A DNA stretch of 64,000 bases from the NCBI RefSeq assembly GCF_003640665.1, contig NZ_QQXL01000003.1:186001-250000 (forward strand), given 5' to 3'. The notes below the pieces were generated by a model. The model was given only the letters and a program-made list of their open reading frames with translations, did no database searches and was not told the origin of the DNA. The stretch comes from Galactobacter caseinivorans. GTDB lineage: Bacteria > Actinomycetota > Actinomycetes > Actinomycetales > Micrococcaceae. Made by a program: the position numbers and the translations under genes. Shown piece after piece: positions 8,319-17,040 of this stretch; within the stretch, counting starts at the first letter, position 1, and each line of letters begins with the position of its first letter.

Positions 8319-8975
8319 ATGTCTCCCCGAACCGTCGCTTTTGATGCAGCAGGCGTCATAGACGCCGCCATCGATTCCTTTACCCGCTGTGGATACGAAG
8401 GTGCAGACACCGTCCGGCTCTGTGCCGAGGCTGGCATCTCCCGGTCCAGCTTCTACAACACCTTCAAATCCAAGGACTCCCTCTTTCTGAGCGCCCTGAC
8501 GGAATACACCCGACGGGGCGGCGAGTTGGCCTTGGCCCTTCCCTCCCAGGAAGGGGCGGGGTTGGCGAAGCTGCGTCACCGGCTTCTGGATGACGTGCAG
8601 GCGCAGTCGGCTGATGATTCCAGGCAGGGGTGCCTGTCCGTGAACACCGCCGTGGAGCTGGGCTCCAGCGTGGAATCTGTGGCACAGATTCTGCACGCCG
8701 ATCGCGAGCGGTGGGTCGCCAGCCATGCCGCCCTGCTGGTCCAGGCCCAAGAGGAGGGGCAGCTGCTGCCGGCACCGGACGTCCCCGCACGCGCCGCCTT
8801 ATTGCTCACCTTCCTTGCCGGGCTCCGCGTCTCTGCTCGGTTACTTGATGCTGGGGCGCTTGGCACCCAAGTGGACGCGTTGCTGGGATCCTGGGCCACG
8901 CCGTCCGGCAGGGAACTGCTGTCCCGGCTGGCCGCCGCCGACGCCTCAACCCCGCGCGAAGGGGCCACTTCATGA
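8319..8975 (+). CDS. TetR/AcrR family regulator of the adjacent MFS exporter
   Basis: A 218-residue protein with an N-terminal HTH of TetR type: AIDSFTRCGYEGADTVRLCA followed by EAGISRSSFYNTFKSKDSLF. The C-terminal half (QGCLSVNTAVELGSSVESV) resembles the NemR/YxaF-like TetR_C subgroup, which responds to small electrophiles or drugs, though the ligand is unknown here. The perfect dyad at 8284-8299 just ahead of the start is its likely operator. Its stop overlaps the MFS start by 4 bp (ATGA), so the two are translationally coupled and presumably autoregulated together. Confidence 0.92.
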   Translation: MSPRTVAFDAAGVIDAAIDSFTRCGYEGADTVRLCAEAGISRSSFYNTFKSKDSLFLSALTEYTRRGGELALALPSQEGAGLAKLRHRLLDDVQAQSADDSRQGCLSVNTAVELGSSVESVAQILHADRERWVASHAALLVQAQEEGQLLPAPDVPARAALLLTFLAGLRVSARLLDAGALGTQVDALLGSWATPSGRELLSRLAAADASTPREGATS

Positions 8976-10246
8976 GCCAGGCCAAGCCCCGCGTGCCCGC
9001 GGTGGTGCTGCTGCTCGCCGCCGTCATCTTTGCCCTCGGCACCAGTGAATTCATGATCGCGGGGCTGCTGGAGGAGATGGCCGCCGAGCTGCACGTGAGC
9101 CTGGGCCAAACCGGCCTGCTGGTCACCGGATTCGCCGTCGGCATGATCTTTGGCGCGCCCGTCCTGGCCGTGCTCACGCTGAAGCTACCCGTGCGCACCA
9201 CCATGCTGGCCGCCATTCTGACGTTCGCCGCGGCGCACGTCATGGGAGCCCTGGCACCGGGGTACGGGACGCTCATGGCCTCCCGCGTCATCGCCGCCAT
9301 CGCCTGCGGTGGGTTCTGGGCCGTGGCAGCGGTTCACACGGTGCGGGTGGCGCCTCCTGCGGTGACGGCTCGCTCACTTGCCGCCCTGGTGGGCGGGCTC
9401 ACCGTCGCGAATCTGATCGGGGTGCCGGCCGGCGCACTCCTTGGACACGTGTTTGGGTGGCGCTCTGCCTTCTGGGCGCTGGCCGTGGTGACGGCGCTCG
9501 CCGCCGTGCTGGTGGCCTTCACGGTGAAATCGTTGCCGCGCAAGGAAGACCTACCGCCGCTGAAGAGCCTGGTGAGGTTGGAACTTCGCGTGTTCAGGTA
9601 CCCCAGGATCTGGCTGGCGCTCAGCATTACTGCGCTCTTTCAGGGCTCCGTTTTTGCCGCGTTCTCCTACTTTGGGCCGCTGCTGACCCACACCGCTGGA
9701 CTGGACCCGGTCTGGGTGCCTGCGGTGCTTGCGGCCTTTGGTGTTGGCGCCCTGGTGGGGGTCACCGTGGGAGGGCGGCTGGCGGATCGCGGCCTCTTTG
9801 CCAACATGATCGGCTCGCTGGTGGCGCTCGTAGCCGCCTTCATTCTGCTCGCCCTGGTGGCGCGGTGGTGGCTGCCGGCCGTTTGTGCGATCGTGCTCAT
9901 TGGGCTCTCCGGCTTCTCCATCGCCGGGGCGCTGAATGCGCGGGTCTTCCAGGTGGCGGGCGGCGCACCGACGCTCGCTGCCAGCGTCAATACCAGTGCC
10001 TTCAACGTGGGCAACGCGGCCGGCCCCGCGCTGGGCGCCGCTGCGCTCACTCTGGGCCTGCCGGTGGTCACCACCGTCTGGATTGGCGCCGTGCTGGCCG
10101 TGCTGGCGCTGATGCTCGCGCTGGTGGCCCGGAGGACGGATTCGCGTTGGGCGGCGAAGGAGGAAGGGCCGGGAGCCAAGACCGGCACCGGCCCGGACCG
10201 GGGCGCGGCGGATCGTGACGGTGGGTCGCTTACGCGTCCACGGTGA
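8972..10246 (+). CDS. MFS exporter, DHA1 family (Cmx/AraJ-like)
   Basis: A 424-residue twelve-helix transporter. The first helix contains ALGTSEFMIAGLL, a motif shared by actinobacterial Cmx/CmlR chloramphenicol exporters and AraJ/YdhP-like proteins, and the internal GVPAGALLGHVFGWRSAFWA stretch is antiporter motif C-like. GRLADRG between helices 7 and 8 matches MFS motif A. It is expected to export a drug or metabolite across the plasma membrane; substrate cannot be assigned. Translationally coupled to the upstream TetR. The hydrophilic C-terminal tail overlaps the convergent S4 gene by 17 bp. Confidence 0.9.
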   Translation: MSQAKPRVPAVVLLLAAVIFALGTSEFMIAGLLEEMAAELHVSLGQTGLLVTGFAVGMIFGAPVLAVLTLKLPVRTTMLAAILTFAAAHVMGALAPGYGTLMASRVIAAIACGGFWAVAAVHTVRVAPPAVTARSLAALVGGLTVANLIGVPAGALLGHVFGWRSAFWALAVVTALAAVLVAFTVKSLPRKEDLPPLKSLVRLELRVFRYPRIWLALSITALFQGSVFAAFSYFGPLLTHTAGLDPVWVPAVLAAFGVGALVGVTVGGRLADRGLFANMIGSLVALVAAFILLALVARWWLPAVCAIVLIGLSGFSIAGALNARVFQVAGGAPTLAASVNTSAFNVGNAAGPALGAAALTLGLPVVTTVWIGAVLAVLALMLALVARRTDSRWAAKEEGPGAKTGTGPDRGAADRDGGSLTRPR

Positions 10247-10466
10247 TGCGCCAGCCGCCGCCGTTGAACGCAATCACGTCACCGGCATGCAACTGGCAGC
10301 CACGACGCGTCTCAATGTCGCCGTTGACCTGCACCAGGCCGTCTGAAATGACGGCCTTGGCCTCTTGGCCGTCCTCGACGGCGTTCATCAGCTTCAGGAG
10401 CTGACCAAGGCGAATGCCATCCTCGCTCAGGAGGATGTCTTCAATGTTTTGGGGGGTGGAAGCCAT
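10230..10466 (-). CDS. Small S4-domain RNA-binding protein (YbcJ/YaaA-like)
   Basis: A 78-residue protein that is essentially one S4 RNA-binding domain: IRLGQLLKLMNAVEDGQEAK then ISDGLVQVNGDIETRRGCQL and AGDVIAF. Proteins of this size bind structured RNA, often rRNA or tRNA; the target is not evident. It ends inside the last codons of the convergent MFS gene. A copy of the dispersed 12-mer repeat lies upstream at 10546. Confidence 0.87.
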   Translation of the reverse strand: MASTPQNIEDILLSEDGIRLGQLLKLMNAVEDGQEAKAVISDGLVQVNGDIETRRGCQLHAGDVIAFNGGGWRITVDA

Positions 10467-10628
10467 AAGGAGAAGCGTAGTCCGGGACAGGCCGCAGGCG
10501 CGAGGTCAGGACAGGGGGAGTGGGACGATTCACGTACCCGGCCACGCGGCGTCGGGCATTCATCCCGCGGCAACCAAGTGTCACGCGAGTGCCATGCCTG
10601 CCGCCAGCGGGGGTAACCTGGCACGGCC

Positions 10629-11627
10629 ATGGCTCCCCATATCTCAGCTCCCGCGCGCTCTGCGCTACCCCTACCCCTTGGCCTGATCCTGGCGTTGATC
10701 GCCGGGGTGGCCATGCCCGCCCAGGGCCGCACCAACAGTCAGCTCGGGGCGCGTCTCGGCGACGGCCTCGCGGCCGCGCTGATCAGTTTTTCAGTTGGCC
10801 TGGTGATCATCCTGCTGATCGCGGCCATCCTGCCGGCCGGCCGGCGCAGCGTGCGCGCCATCCCGGCGACGCTGCGGGCGCGGGTCTTCCCGTGGTGGTA
10901 CATGCTGGCCGGCGCCATCGGTGCCTACTTTGTGTTGAGCCAGGGCCTGGTGGTGGGCGTGATCGGCATCGCGGTCTTCACGGTCGCCAACGTGACCGGG
11001 CAGAGCCTTGGCGGCATGGTCGTGGACGCGACCGGCTTTGGTCCAGGCGGCCGCCGCCCCGTGACCGGCGTGCGCATCATCGGCGTCGCCATCATGCTCG
11101 GCGCGGTGGTGTGGGCGGTCTCTCCCAAGCTGGGCGAGGCCCTTCATCACCCAGCGCAGCTGCTCCTTCCCATGCTGCTGCCGCTCACGGCCGGAATCCT
11201 GAATGGTTTTCAGACGGCAATGAATGGCACACAAACCAAGCACTATGGCAATTTTATTCCGGCGACGGTCTTTAACTTTGTGGCGGGCACCGTGGTGCTT
11301 GGCATTGCCTTCGCGATCAAGCTCGGCATCGCCGGCCCGGCGGGCCCGCTGCCCCACGAGCCCTGGCTCTACCTTGGCGGCGCCATGGGCGTGGTCTTCA
11401 TCGGCCTCTCCGCCTACCTGGCCCGCCACCTCGGCGTGCTGCTCACGAGCCTTGGCATGATCGCGGGTCAGCTGCTCGGCTCCCTCCTGCTCGACGCCGT
11501 GTGGCCAAGCGACGCGGCAGGCATCGCCTTGCCGACGGTGCTGGGGAGCCTGCTCGCCATCGGCGCGGTCTGCCTTGCCTCCATCCAGCCCGGCGCGACC
11601 ATGCCGTGGGAGCGCAAGCGCGGCTAG
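10629..11627 (+). CDS. DMT-superfamily transporter, YdcZ/DUF606 family
   Basis: A 332-residue integral membrane protein made of two homologous halves. Each half begins with a helix carrying a Gln-x-x-x-Asn-like motif: [12 protein letters not shown] in the first and [14 protein letters not shown] in the second. This internal duplication and the helix pattern match the fused form of the DUF606/YdcZ family (PF04657) of the drug/metabolite transporter superfamily. Substrate is unknown. ATG 10629 follows a short gap of 162 bp after the divergent S4 gene. Transcribed alone ahead of glyQS. Confidence 0.85.
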   Translation: MAPHISAPARSALPLPLGLILALIAGVAMPAQGRTNSQLGARLGDGLAAALISFSVGLVIILLIAAILPAGRRSVRAIPATLRARVFPWWYMLAGAIGAYFVLSQGLVVGVIGIAVFTVANVTGQSLGGMVVDATGFGPGGRRPVTGVRIIGVAIMLGAVVWAVSPKLGEALHHPAQLLLPMLLPLTAGILNGFQTAMNGTQTKHYGNFIPATVFNFVAGTVVLGIAFAIKLGIAGPAGPLPHEPWLYLGGAMGVVFIGLSAYLARHLGVLLTSLGMIAGQLLGSLLLDAVWPSDAAGIALPTVLGSLLAIGAVCLASIQPGATMPWERKRG

Positions 11628-11728
11628 CGAAAATGCCCCGTTGGGCCCTGGCCGGTAGGGTTGGTTGCACTCACCTTTCGCGCGGACCGCAGCCGGCGGC
11701 CCGCCAGGAGCATCTGGAGTTCATCACC

Positions 11729-13120
11729 ATGGCAGCACCAACCACGCTCGACAAAGTCATCTCGCTGGCCAAGCGCCGCGGGTTCGTTTTCCAGGCCGGA
11801 GAGATCTACGGCGGCTCACGCTCCGCCTGGGATTACGGGCCACTGGGCGCCGAGCTCAAGGAGAACATCAAGCGCCAGTGGTGGCAGACCTTTGTTCGCG
11901 CACGCGCGGACATGGTGGGCCTTGACTCCTCCATCATCCTTCCCACTGCGGTGTGGGAGGCCTCCGGGCACGTCGCGACCTTCACCGATCCGCTGGTGGA
12001 GTGCCTGTCCTGTCACACCCGTCACCGCCAGGATCACCTGATTGAGGCGTTTGAGGCCAAGAAGGGCCGCGCCCCGGACAACGGCATGGCGGACATCGCG
12101 TGCCCCAATTGCGGCACGCGCGGCGAGTGGACCGAGCCTCAGAACTTCTCCGGTCTCATGAAGACCTTCCTTGGCCCCGTTGACGACGAGTCCGGCCGCC
12201 ACTTCCTGCGCCCGGAGACGGCGCAGGGCATCTTCGTGAACTTCGCCAACGTGGTGACCACCGCGCGCAAGAAGCCCCCGTTTGGCATTGGCCAGATCGG
12301 CAAGGCGTTCCGCAACGAGATCACGCCGGGCAACTTCATCTTCCGCACCCGCGAGTTTGAGCAGATGGAGATTGAGTTCTTCACCGCGCCGGAGGACGCC
12401 CCGCGTTACTTCGACGAGTGGGTCAAGGACTGCTGGGCCTGGTTCGTGGACCTTGGCCTTGATCCGGAGCGCATGCGCGAGTTTGACGTGCCGGATGGGG
12501 ACCGCGCCCACTACTCCGATCGCACCATCGACTTTGAGTACAACTTCGGCTTTGCCGGCGGCGACGGCTGGGGCGAGCTCATGGGTGTTGCCAACCGCAC
12601 CGACTTTGACCTGAAGTCTCACATCACCGCGTCAAAGCAGGATCTCTCCTACTTTGATCAGGCCTCTGGCGAGCGCTACGTGCCGTACGTCATTGAGCCC
12701 TCCTTTGGCCTGACCCGTTCCATGATGGCGTTCCTGGTGGATGCCTACACGGAGGACGAGGCCCCCAACGCCAAGGGCGGCGTGGATGTGCGCACGGTGC
12801 TCAAGCTTGACCCGCGCCTGGCCCCGGTCAAGGCCGCGGTCCTGCCGCTCTCTCGCAATGAGAAGCTCTCCCCGGTGGCCCGTGAGCTTGCAGAGAAGCT
12901 GGGCAAGCACTGGAATGTGGACTTTGACGACGCCGGTGCCATTGGCCGTCGCTACCGCCGCCAGGATGAGATCGGCACGCCGTTCTGCATCACGGTGGAC
13001 TTTGACACGCTGGAGGACCACGCGGTCACGGTGCGAGAGCGGGACACCATGAGCCAGGAGCGGGTGCCGCTTGATCAGATTCAGAATTACTTGGCAGGGC
13101 GCCTGTTGGGAGCTAACTAA
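11729..13120 (+). CDS. glyQS: Glycine--tRNA ligase (single-chain, dimeric type)
   Basis: A 463-residue class II synthetase. Motif 2 and surroundings ([30 protein letters not shown]) and motif 3 ([17 protein letters not shown]) are clear. A putative zinc-binding insertion has CLSCHTRH and [10 protein letters not shown]. The C-terminal anticodon-binding domain begins about residue 345 ([12 protein letters not shown]). The start ATG ([19 protein letters not shown]) is chosen because it gives the family length; the longer upstream frame overlaps the previous gene in another frame. The next gene starts only 2 bp past the stop. Confidence 0.97.
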   Translation: MAAPTTLDKVISLAKRRGFVFQAGEIYGGSRSAWDYGPLGAELKENIKRQWWQTFVRARADMVGLDSSIILPTAVWEASGHVATFTDPLVECLSCHTRHRQDHLIEAFEAKKGRAPDNGMADIACPNCGTRGEWTEPQNFSGLMKTFLGPVDDESGRHFLRPETAQGIFVNFANVVTTARKKPPFGIGQIGKAFRNEITPGNFIFRTREFEQMEIEFFTAPEDAPRYFDEWVKDCWAWFVDLGLDPERMREFDVPDGDRAHYSDRTIDFEYNFGFAGGDGWGELMGVANRTDFDLKSHITASKQDLSYFDQASGERYVPYVIEPSFGLTRSMMAFLVDAYTEDEAPNAKGGVDVRTVLKLDPRLAPVKAAVLPLSRNEKLSPVARELAEKLGKHWNVDFDDAGAIGRRYRRQDEIGTPFCITVDFDTLEDHAVTVRERDTMSQERVPLDQIQNYLAGRLLGAN

Positions 13121-13122
13121 TC

Positions 13123-14055
13123 ATGGCGGACCTTCAGGGAATCACGTTCCGAGCGTGGGAAGACGGCGATGATCTGCGCCTGCTGGAGGTGTGGGGAGGC
13201 CCCCGCACGCCCCAGGCCCACGAGGATCGCACCATGCTGCGCGTCAGCTCCGATGAGCCCTTTGCGCGCTCCGTCGTAGCGGAGGATCAGGGTGTGCCTT
13301 TCGCGGCCGCCGTCGTCTATTCCTCATCACTGCACCCCCAGCGTTACTGGTTCTACGCCGAGGTGGCCTCCGGGCTGCGCCGGCGCGGAATCGCGACCGA
13401 GCTGCTGCGTTTGCTTCGCCTGGAACTGCCCGCCGGCGCGCAGCTGAAGGCGCGCTACACGGTCGCCGCAGCCGGTGAGAATCCGGATGCGGACGGCGCA
13501 GCCGGATTCCTGCGCGCCGCGGGATTTGGTGAGCTGCAGCGCTCGCGCCTGGTGGTGGTGGAGCCGGGCTCGCTGCCGTTGCCCGCCTTCTCAGAGGACG
13601 GCCTGACGCTGGATGAGGCGGCGACCGGTTCGGTGGAGCTCTCCACGCTGGTGGCCGGCTACTACAACGCCACCCACGAGTGGGATCCGTCGCTGATGAG
13701 TGTGGGGCTGACCCAGACCATGCTGCTGGGGGATCACACGGGAGCCAAGGGCGCCGTGGTCTTGCGGGATCGGCCCAAGGCCGCGGGCGGTCGCATCCTG
13801 GCCTTCGCCGTGTCCTACGAGCCGCAGCGCCCGGAGGCCCCCACCGAGGTGTTCCTTGGCTGGGATCCGGAACTTGGCCTGCAGGACGCGACCCTGTCGG
13901 TGCGCTCGCTGCTTGGCATGTTGGTGCACCAGTTCCCGGTGCAGCTAGAGGTCGACGACGCGATGGTTCCGTTGGCACTGGTGATCGACGAGTTGGGCGC
14001 CGCCGAGTTGGCGACGGTCGTGGCCACCAGCGAGATCGTGGCCACTGACGCCTAG
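13123..14055 (+). CDS. GNAT-family N-acetyltransferase
   Basis: A 310-residue protein with an N-terminal GNAT fold: FRAWEDGDDLRLLEVWGG opens the domain and ASGLRRRGIATELLRLLR is the acetyl-CoA pyrophosphate-binding motif A (RRxGIAxxL). The C-terminal 150 residues look like a second, degenerate GNAT-like half that lacks a clear motif A. Substrate unknown. It begins 2 bp after glyQS and is surely cotranscribed, but a functional link to tRNA charging is only positional. A bidirectional hairpin follows its stop. Confidence 0.82.
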   Translation: MADLQGITFRAWEDGDDLRLLEVWGGPRTPQAHEDRTMLRVSSDEPFARSVVAEDQGVPFAAAVVYSSSLHPQRYWFYAEVASGLRRRGIATELLRLLRLELPAGAQLKARYTVAAAGENPDADGAAGFLRAAGFGELQRSRLVVVEPGSLPLPAFSEDGLTLDEAATGSVELSTLVAGYYNATHEWDPSLMSVGLTQTMLLGDHTGAKGAVVLRDRPKAAGGRILAFAVSYEPQRPEAPTEVFLGWDPELGLQDATLSVRSLLGMLVHQFPVQLEVDDAMVPLALVIDELGAAELATVVATSEIVATDA

Positions 14056-14068
14056 TGCGCGGTGCTTG

Positions 14069-14107
14069 AGGTTCGGCGCGTTCCCTTAGAGGGGGCGCGC
14101 CGAACCT
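14069..14107. terminator. Bidirectional terminator between convergent genes
   Basis: AGGTTCGGCGCG pairs with CGCGCCGAACCT over 12 bp around a 15-nt loop, between the GNAT gene (+) and the DUF3592 gene (-). Part of the stem is coding for the last residues of the reverse-strand gene. Confidence 0.7.
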
Positions 14108-14619
14108 GTTTCTGGGCCTGCTCTTGGGTCTGCTCTGGGGCCTACTCTGCGGTTCCAGCGCACAGCCAGCACCCCCAGGATCAGCCCGGCTGCGAGTGCG
14201 GTGGCCAGGGCCGTGACCCACATCCATGTGGGGACCAGAGAGGGGTCCTCCAGGCTGGCGTGTCCGGCGCGGCCGGGATCCTTGCTGGGATCTATCCACA
14301 GCGTCGCGGACTCCCCGACTTTCAGGTCAGGGGAGGCAACGCCCACGGACTTTTTCAGCCCGGCGGGGTCGGCGTAGCTCAGCTGCGCGTAGCGCTCGGT
14401 GGTGGGAAAGCTTCGGCGGCTGCTGCCGCGGTGGGTCTCCAGCCCCGTGGAGGTGACGGTGCCCTGCACCACCAGAAAGCTGGTGGTGGCGCGGTGAAGC
14501 ATGGGTCCAAAGGACACCGCGTAACCCGTGATCAGGACGGCGATCAGGCCAAGCACCAGCGCGGCGCTGACGCCCGGACGCGGCAAGCTCGCTGCGCGCG
14601 ATTGCTGGGACGGGGCCAT
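14086..14619 (-). CDS. DUF3592-type membrane protein, paralogue 3 of 3
   Basis: A 177-residue protein with an N-terminal transmembrane helix (about residues 18-38), a roughly 80-residue extracytoplasmic domain (VVQGTVTSTGLETHRGSSRR ... YAQLSYADPAG ... GESATLWIDPSKDPGRA), and a second helix near 133-152 followed by a basic tail. This membrane-beta domain-membrane layout is that of DUF3592 proteins. It is the last of three adjacent, same-strand relatives (15747-15220, 15187-14630, this one), with only 10 bp between it and the second. Function unknown. The last residues overlap a bidirectional terminator. Confidence 0.7.
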   Translation of the reverse strand: MAPSQQSRAASLPRPGVSAALVLGLIAVLITGYAVSFGPMLHRATTSFLVVQGTVTSTGLETHRGSSRRSFPTTERYAQLSYADPAGLKKSVGVASPDLKVGESATLWIDPSKDPGRAGHASLEDPSLVPTWMWVTALATALAAGLILGVLAVRWNRRVGPRADPRAGPETGSARPL

Positions 14620-14629
14620 GCGCCGGAGT

Positions 14630-15187
14630 CTAATCGCGATGCAGATACGGATTATAGGGGCGTGCCGTGGTGTGCCGCCTCCGGCGAGCTCGAGGGGGAC
14701 GGGGCCCCGGTGGGCGCTCGGCCCTGCGCCGTACTATCAGCCGGATCATGAAGCCGGCCACCGCGGCGAAGCCCACCACAAACCCTATTGCTATGGGGGT
14801 AGAGCGCGCGGGATCTCGAAAGGTTGGCCCGCGACCGAAGATGGTCCTGTCATTCCAGACGGTGGCCCTGTCGCCCGCTTGGAGGTGCTCGGACGGGAGG
14901 CTGGTGTTGACCCGAGCACCGGAGCTGTCCTCCGTGCATTCTGCGCGCGCGTAGCGCCTTGTCACTGGCTTAGCCCTCAAGCCACGGTCGCTACGCTCGT
15001 TGTGCGTTTCATCGCCGGTGCTGACCACCGTGCACTGAGCCGAGGGGATGCTTCCAGTGGCGACGGGGATGATGTTGCCCACCACCGCCCAAGCAATGAT
15101 CGAGAGCGAGACGCACAAGAGTCCGACTATTGCGTGCATGGGAAGGCTGAAACCGCGCCTGGCGCGGGTTCCAGAGGATCGAGTCAT
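14630..15187 (-). CDS. DUF3592-type membrane protein, paralogue 2 of 3
   Basis: A 185-residue protein with the same plan as its neighbours: an N-terminal helix (AIVGLLCVSLSIIAWAVVG), an extracytoplasmic domain with SAQCTVVSTGDETHNERSDR and DRATVWNDRTIFGRGP, and a C-terminal helix (IAIGFVVGFAAVAGFMI) with an Arg/Pro-rich cytoplasmic tail. It has two cysteines in the outer domain (C-T-V-V and A-E-C-T) that the siblings lack at those places, perhaps a disulfide. Lies between its paralogues with gaps of 32 and 10 bp. Confidence 0.7.
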   Translation of the reverse strand: MTRSSGTRARRGFSLPMHAIVGLLCVSLSIIAWAVVGNIIPVATGSIPSAQCTVVSTGDETHNERSDRGLRAKPVTRRYARAECTEDSSGARVNTSLPSEHLQAGDRATVWNDRTIFGRGPTFRDPARSTPIAIGFVVGFAAVAGFMIRLIVRRRAERPPGPRPPRARRRRHTTARPYNPYLHRD

Positions 15188-15219
15188 ACGCCGGAGCCTA
15201 TCCGCTACCTATCCGCTAC

Positions 15220-15747
15220 CTAGCCGCGGATCTCGGGCGCCGGCGTTGAGCCGGGGCCAGCAGGGGGCGGCCCTTTCGGGAGCTTGGCCTTGCGCCGCGC
15301 TACCACCCGGGCAAGGAGGCCGGCGCAGACTGACAAGCCCACGATGAAGCCCCACGCCAAGGAGATCCTGCGCGCCGGATCAGCGGCGGTATCTTTTTTC
15401 CTAAAGAGGCTCCGCTCTTGCCAGATCGTTGTCCTGTCGCCCACCTGCAACTCATCGGACTCGACTCTGGTAGTGACTGTGGCTCCCGAAGCGTCCGAGT
15501 ATTCAACGGTGGCAAGGCGACCAGTGAAGGTGCGAGCTTCGCCCCGAGTGTTTGGGTCCTTGTACGTTTCAACCCCCGTGTGCACCACCGTGCCCTGCAC
15601 AGTGGAGATGTTTCCGTTGAAGGAGGGCAGGATCATTCCCACGACTATCATGGCCGCCGCGCCAACACAGCACCATTTGAGCCAATTCAAGTACTTCGTG
15701 GGAAACAAATCTCTCCACTTCACGCGGGTGCGTGTTGTTTTTGCCAT
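15220..15747 (-). CDS. DUF3592-type membrane protein, paralogue 1 of 3
   Basis: A 175-residue protein starting MAKTTRTRVKWRDLFPTKYL, with helix one (CVGAAAMIVVGMILPSF), an outer domain (TVQGTVVHTGVETYKDPNTR ... LQVGDRTTIWQERSLFRKKD), and a second helix (AWGFIVGLSVCAGLLARVVA) before a basic Pro-rich tail. The shared pattern 'VxGTVVxTGxET', 'xVGDxxTxW' and the TM layout identify it as the first gene of a three-copy tandem family. The very long open frame that continues upstream to 17133 is antisense to dusB and is not coding. The start is divergent from dusB. Confidence 0.7.
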   Translation of the reverse strand: MAKTTRTRVKWRDLFPTKYLNWLKWCCVGAAAMIVVGMILPSFNGNISTVQGTVVHTGVETYKDPNTRGEARTFTGRLATVEYSDASGATVTTRVESDELQVGDRTTIWQERSLFRKKDTAADPARRISLAWGFIVGLSVCAGLLARVVARRKAKLPKGPPPAGPGSTPAPEIRG

Positions 15748-15834
15748 GCGTTGGAGTTTAACTGGTGCGCAGACGATGGGTGCGGAGAGATCCTGGCCAC
15801 TGCGGCATTTGACGCGGGGTGGAAGAATGGTGCG

Positions 15835-17040
15835 GTGACCCTGACAGCCCCGCACCCCGTGAACAGCTCCGAGGAGGCCCCGGACGCCGTCAAACTCAAC
15901 TTGCCCCCGCTCAAGCTTGGCAAGCTGACGATTGATACGCCCGTGGTGCTCTCTCCCATGGCCGGCATCACCAACTCTGCCTTCCGCCGCCTCTGCGCCG
16001 AGTACGGGGGTGGTTTGTATGTGTGCGAGATGGTCACCTCGCGCGCGCTCGTGGAACGCACCCCTGAGTCCATGCGGATCATCAAGCACTCCCCGGAAGA
16101 GGCCGTGCGCTCCATCCAGCTCTACGGCGTGGAGCCCAACACCGTGCGCGCCGCCGTGCGCATGCTGGTGGAGGAGGACCGCGCGGACCACATTGACTTG
16201 AACTTTGGTTGCCCGGCGCCCAAGGTCACGCGCAAGGGTGGCGGGTCCGCGCTGCCGTGGAAGACGGATCTGTATCGAGAGCTGGTCGCCGCGGCGGTTC
16301 AGGAGGCCCATCGGGGCCAGATTCCGTTGACGGTCAAGATTCGTAAGGGGATCGACGACGATCACCTCACCGCGCTGGAGGCCGGCAAGATTTCCCGCGA
16401 CTTGGGCGTGGACGGCATTGCACTGCACGGGCGCACCACCAGCCAGCACTACGCGGGCCAGGCCGACTGGAGCGCCATCGCCGCGCTGCGCGAGGCGCTC
16501 CCGGACATCCCTGTGATCGGCAATGGAGACATCTTCTCTGCCGAGGACGCTGTGGCCATGGTGGAGCAGACCGGCGTTGACGCCGTACAGATTGGCCGTG
16601 GATGCCAGGGTAAGCCGTGGCTCTTTGGTGATCTGCAGGCCGCGCTGAACGGCTCCACCGAGCGTTTCCACCCGTCCCTGGGAGAGGTGGCTACGGCGTT
16701 TAGGCGCCACGCGGAGTTGTTGATTGAGCACTTCGAGGATGAGTTTCGTGGGTTGCAGGATCTGCGAAAGCACGTGGCCTGGTACTTCAAGGGCTATCAG
16801 GTGGGCGGCGATGTGCGGGCAGCGTTGGCGCGCATCTCCACGCTGGAGGAACTGGATTCGCTGCTGGCCCAGCTGGACCAGGAGGCCCCGTACCCGGGCC
16901 GCGCCGCAGAGGGTTCTCGCGGCCGGGCCGGATCTGCCAAGCGCCCGCACCTTCCCCAGGACTGGTTGGATTCGCGCCTCATGAATGAGGGCCACAAGGC
17001 CATGATCTCTCACGCAGAGCTGGATATCTCCGGTGGCTGA
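15835..17040 (+). CDS. dusB: tRNA-dihydrouridine synthase
   Basis: A 401-residue FMN enzyme that reduces uridines in the tRNA D-loop. The TIM-barrel opens with VVLSPMAGITNSAFRRLCAE; the active-site cysteine is C126 in DLNFGCPAPKV; IPLTVKIRKG, ALHGRTTSQHYAGQADW and VIGNGDIFSAEDA are Dus-family signatures; and the C-terminal helical tRNA-binding domain follows. GTG 15835 (MTLTAPHPVN) is my start, with GGAAG upstream; GTG 15859 is an alternative. The stop overlaps the dgt start by 8 bp, so the two are cotranscribed. Confidence 0.93.
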   Translation: MTLTAPHPVNSSEEAPDAVKLNLPPLKLGKLTIDTPVVLSPMAGITNSAFRRLCAEYGGGLYVCEMVTSRALVERTPESMRIIKHSPEEAVRSIQLYGVEPNTVRAAVRMLVEEDRADHIDLNFGCPAPKVTRKGGGSALPWKTDLYRELVAAAVQEAHRGQIPLTVKIRKGIDDDHLTALEAGKISRDLGVDGIALHGRTTSQHYAGQADWSAIAALREALPDIPVIGNGDIFSAEDAVAMVEQTGVDAVQIGRGCQGKPWLFGDLQAALNGSTERFHPSLGEVATAFRRHAELLIEHFEDEFRGLQDLRKHVAWYFKGYQVGGDVRAALARISTLEELDSLLAQLDQEAPYPGRAAEGSRGRAGSAKRPHLPQDWLDSRLMNEGHKAMISHAELDISGG

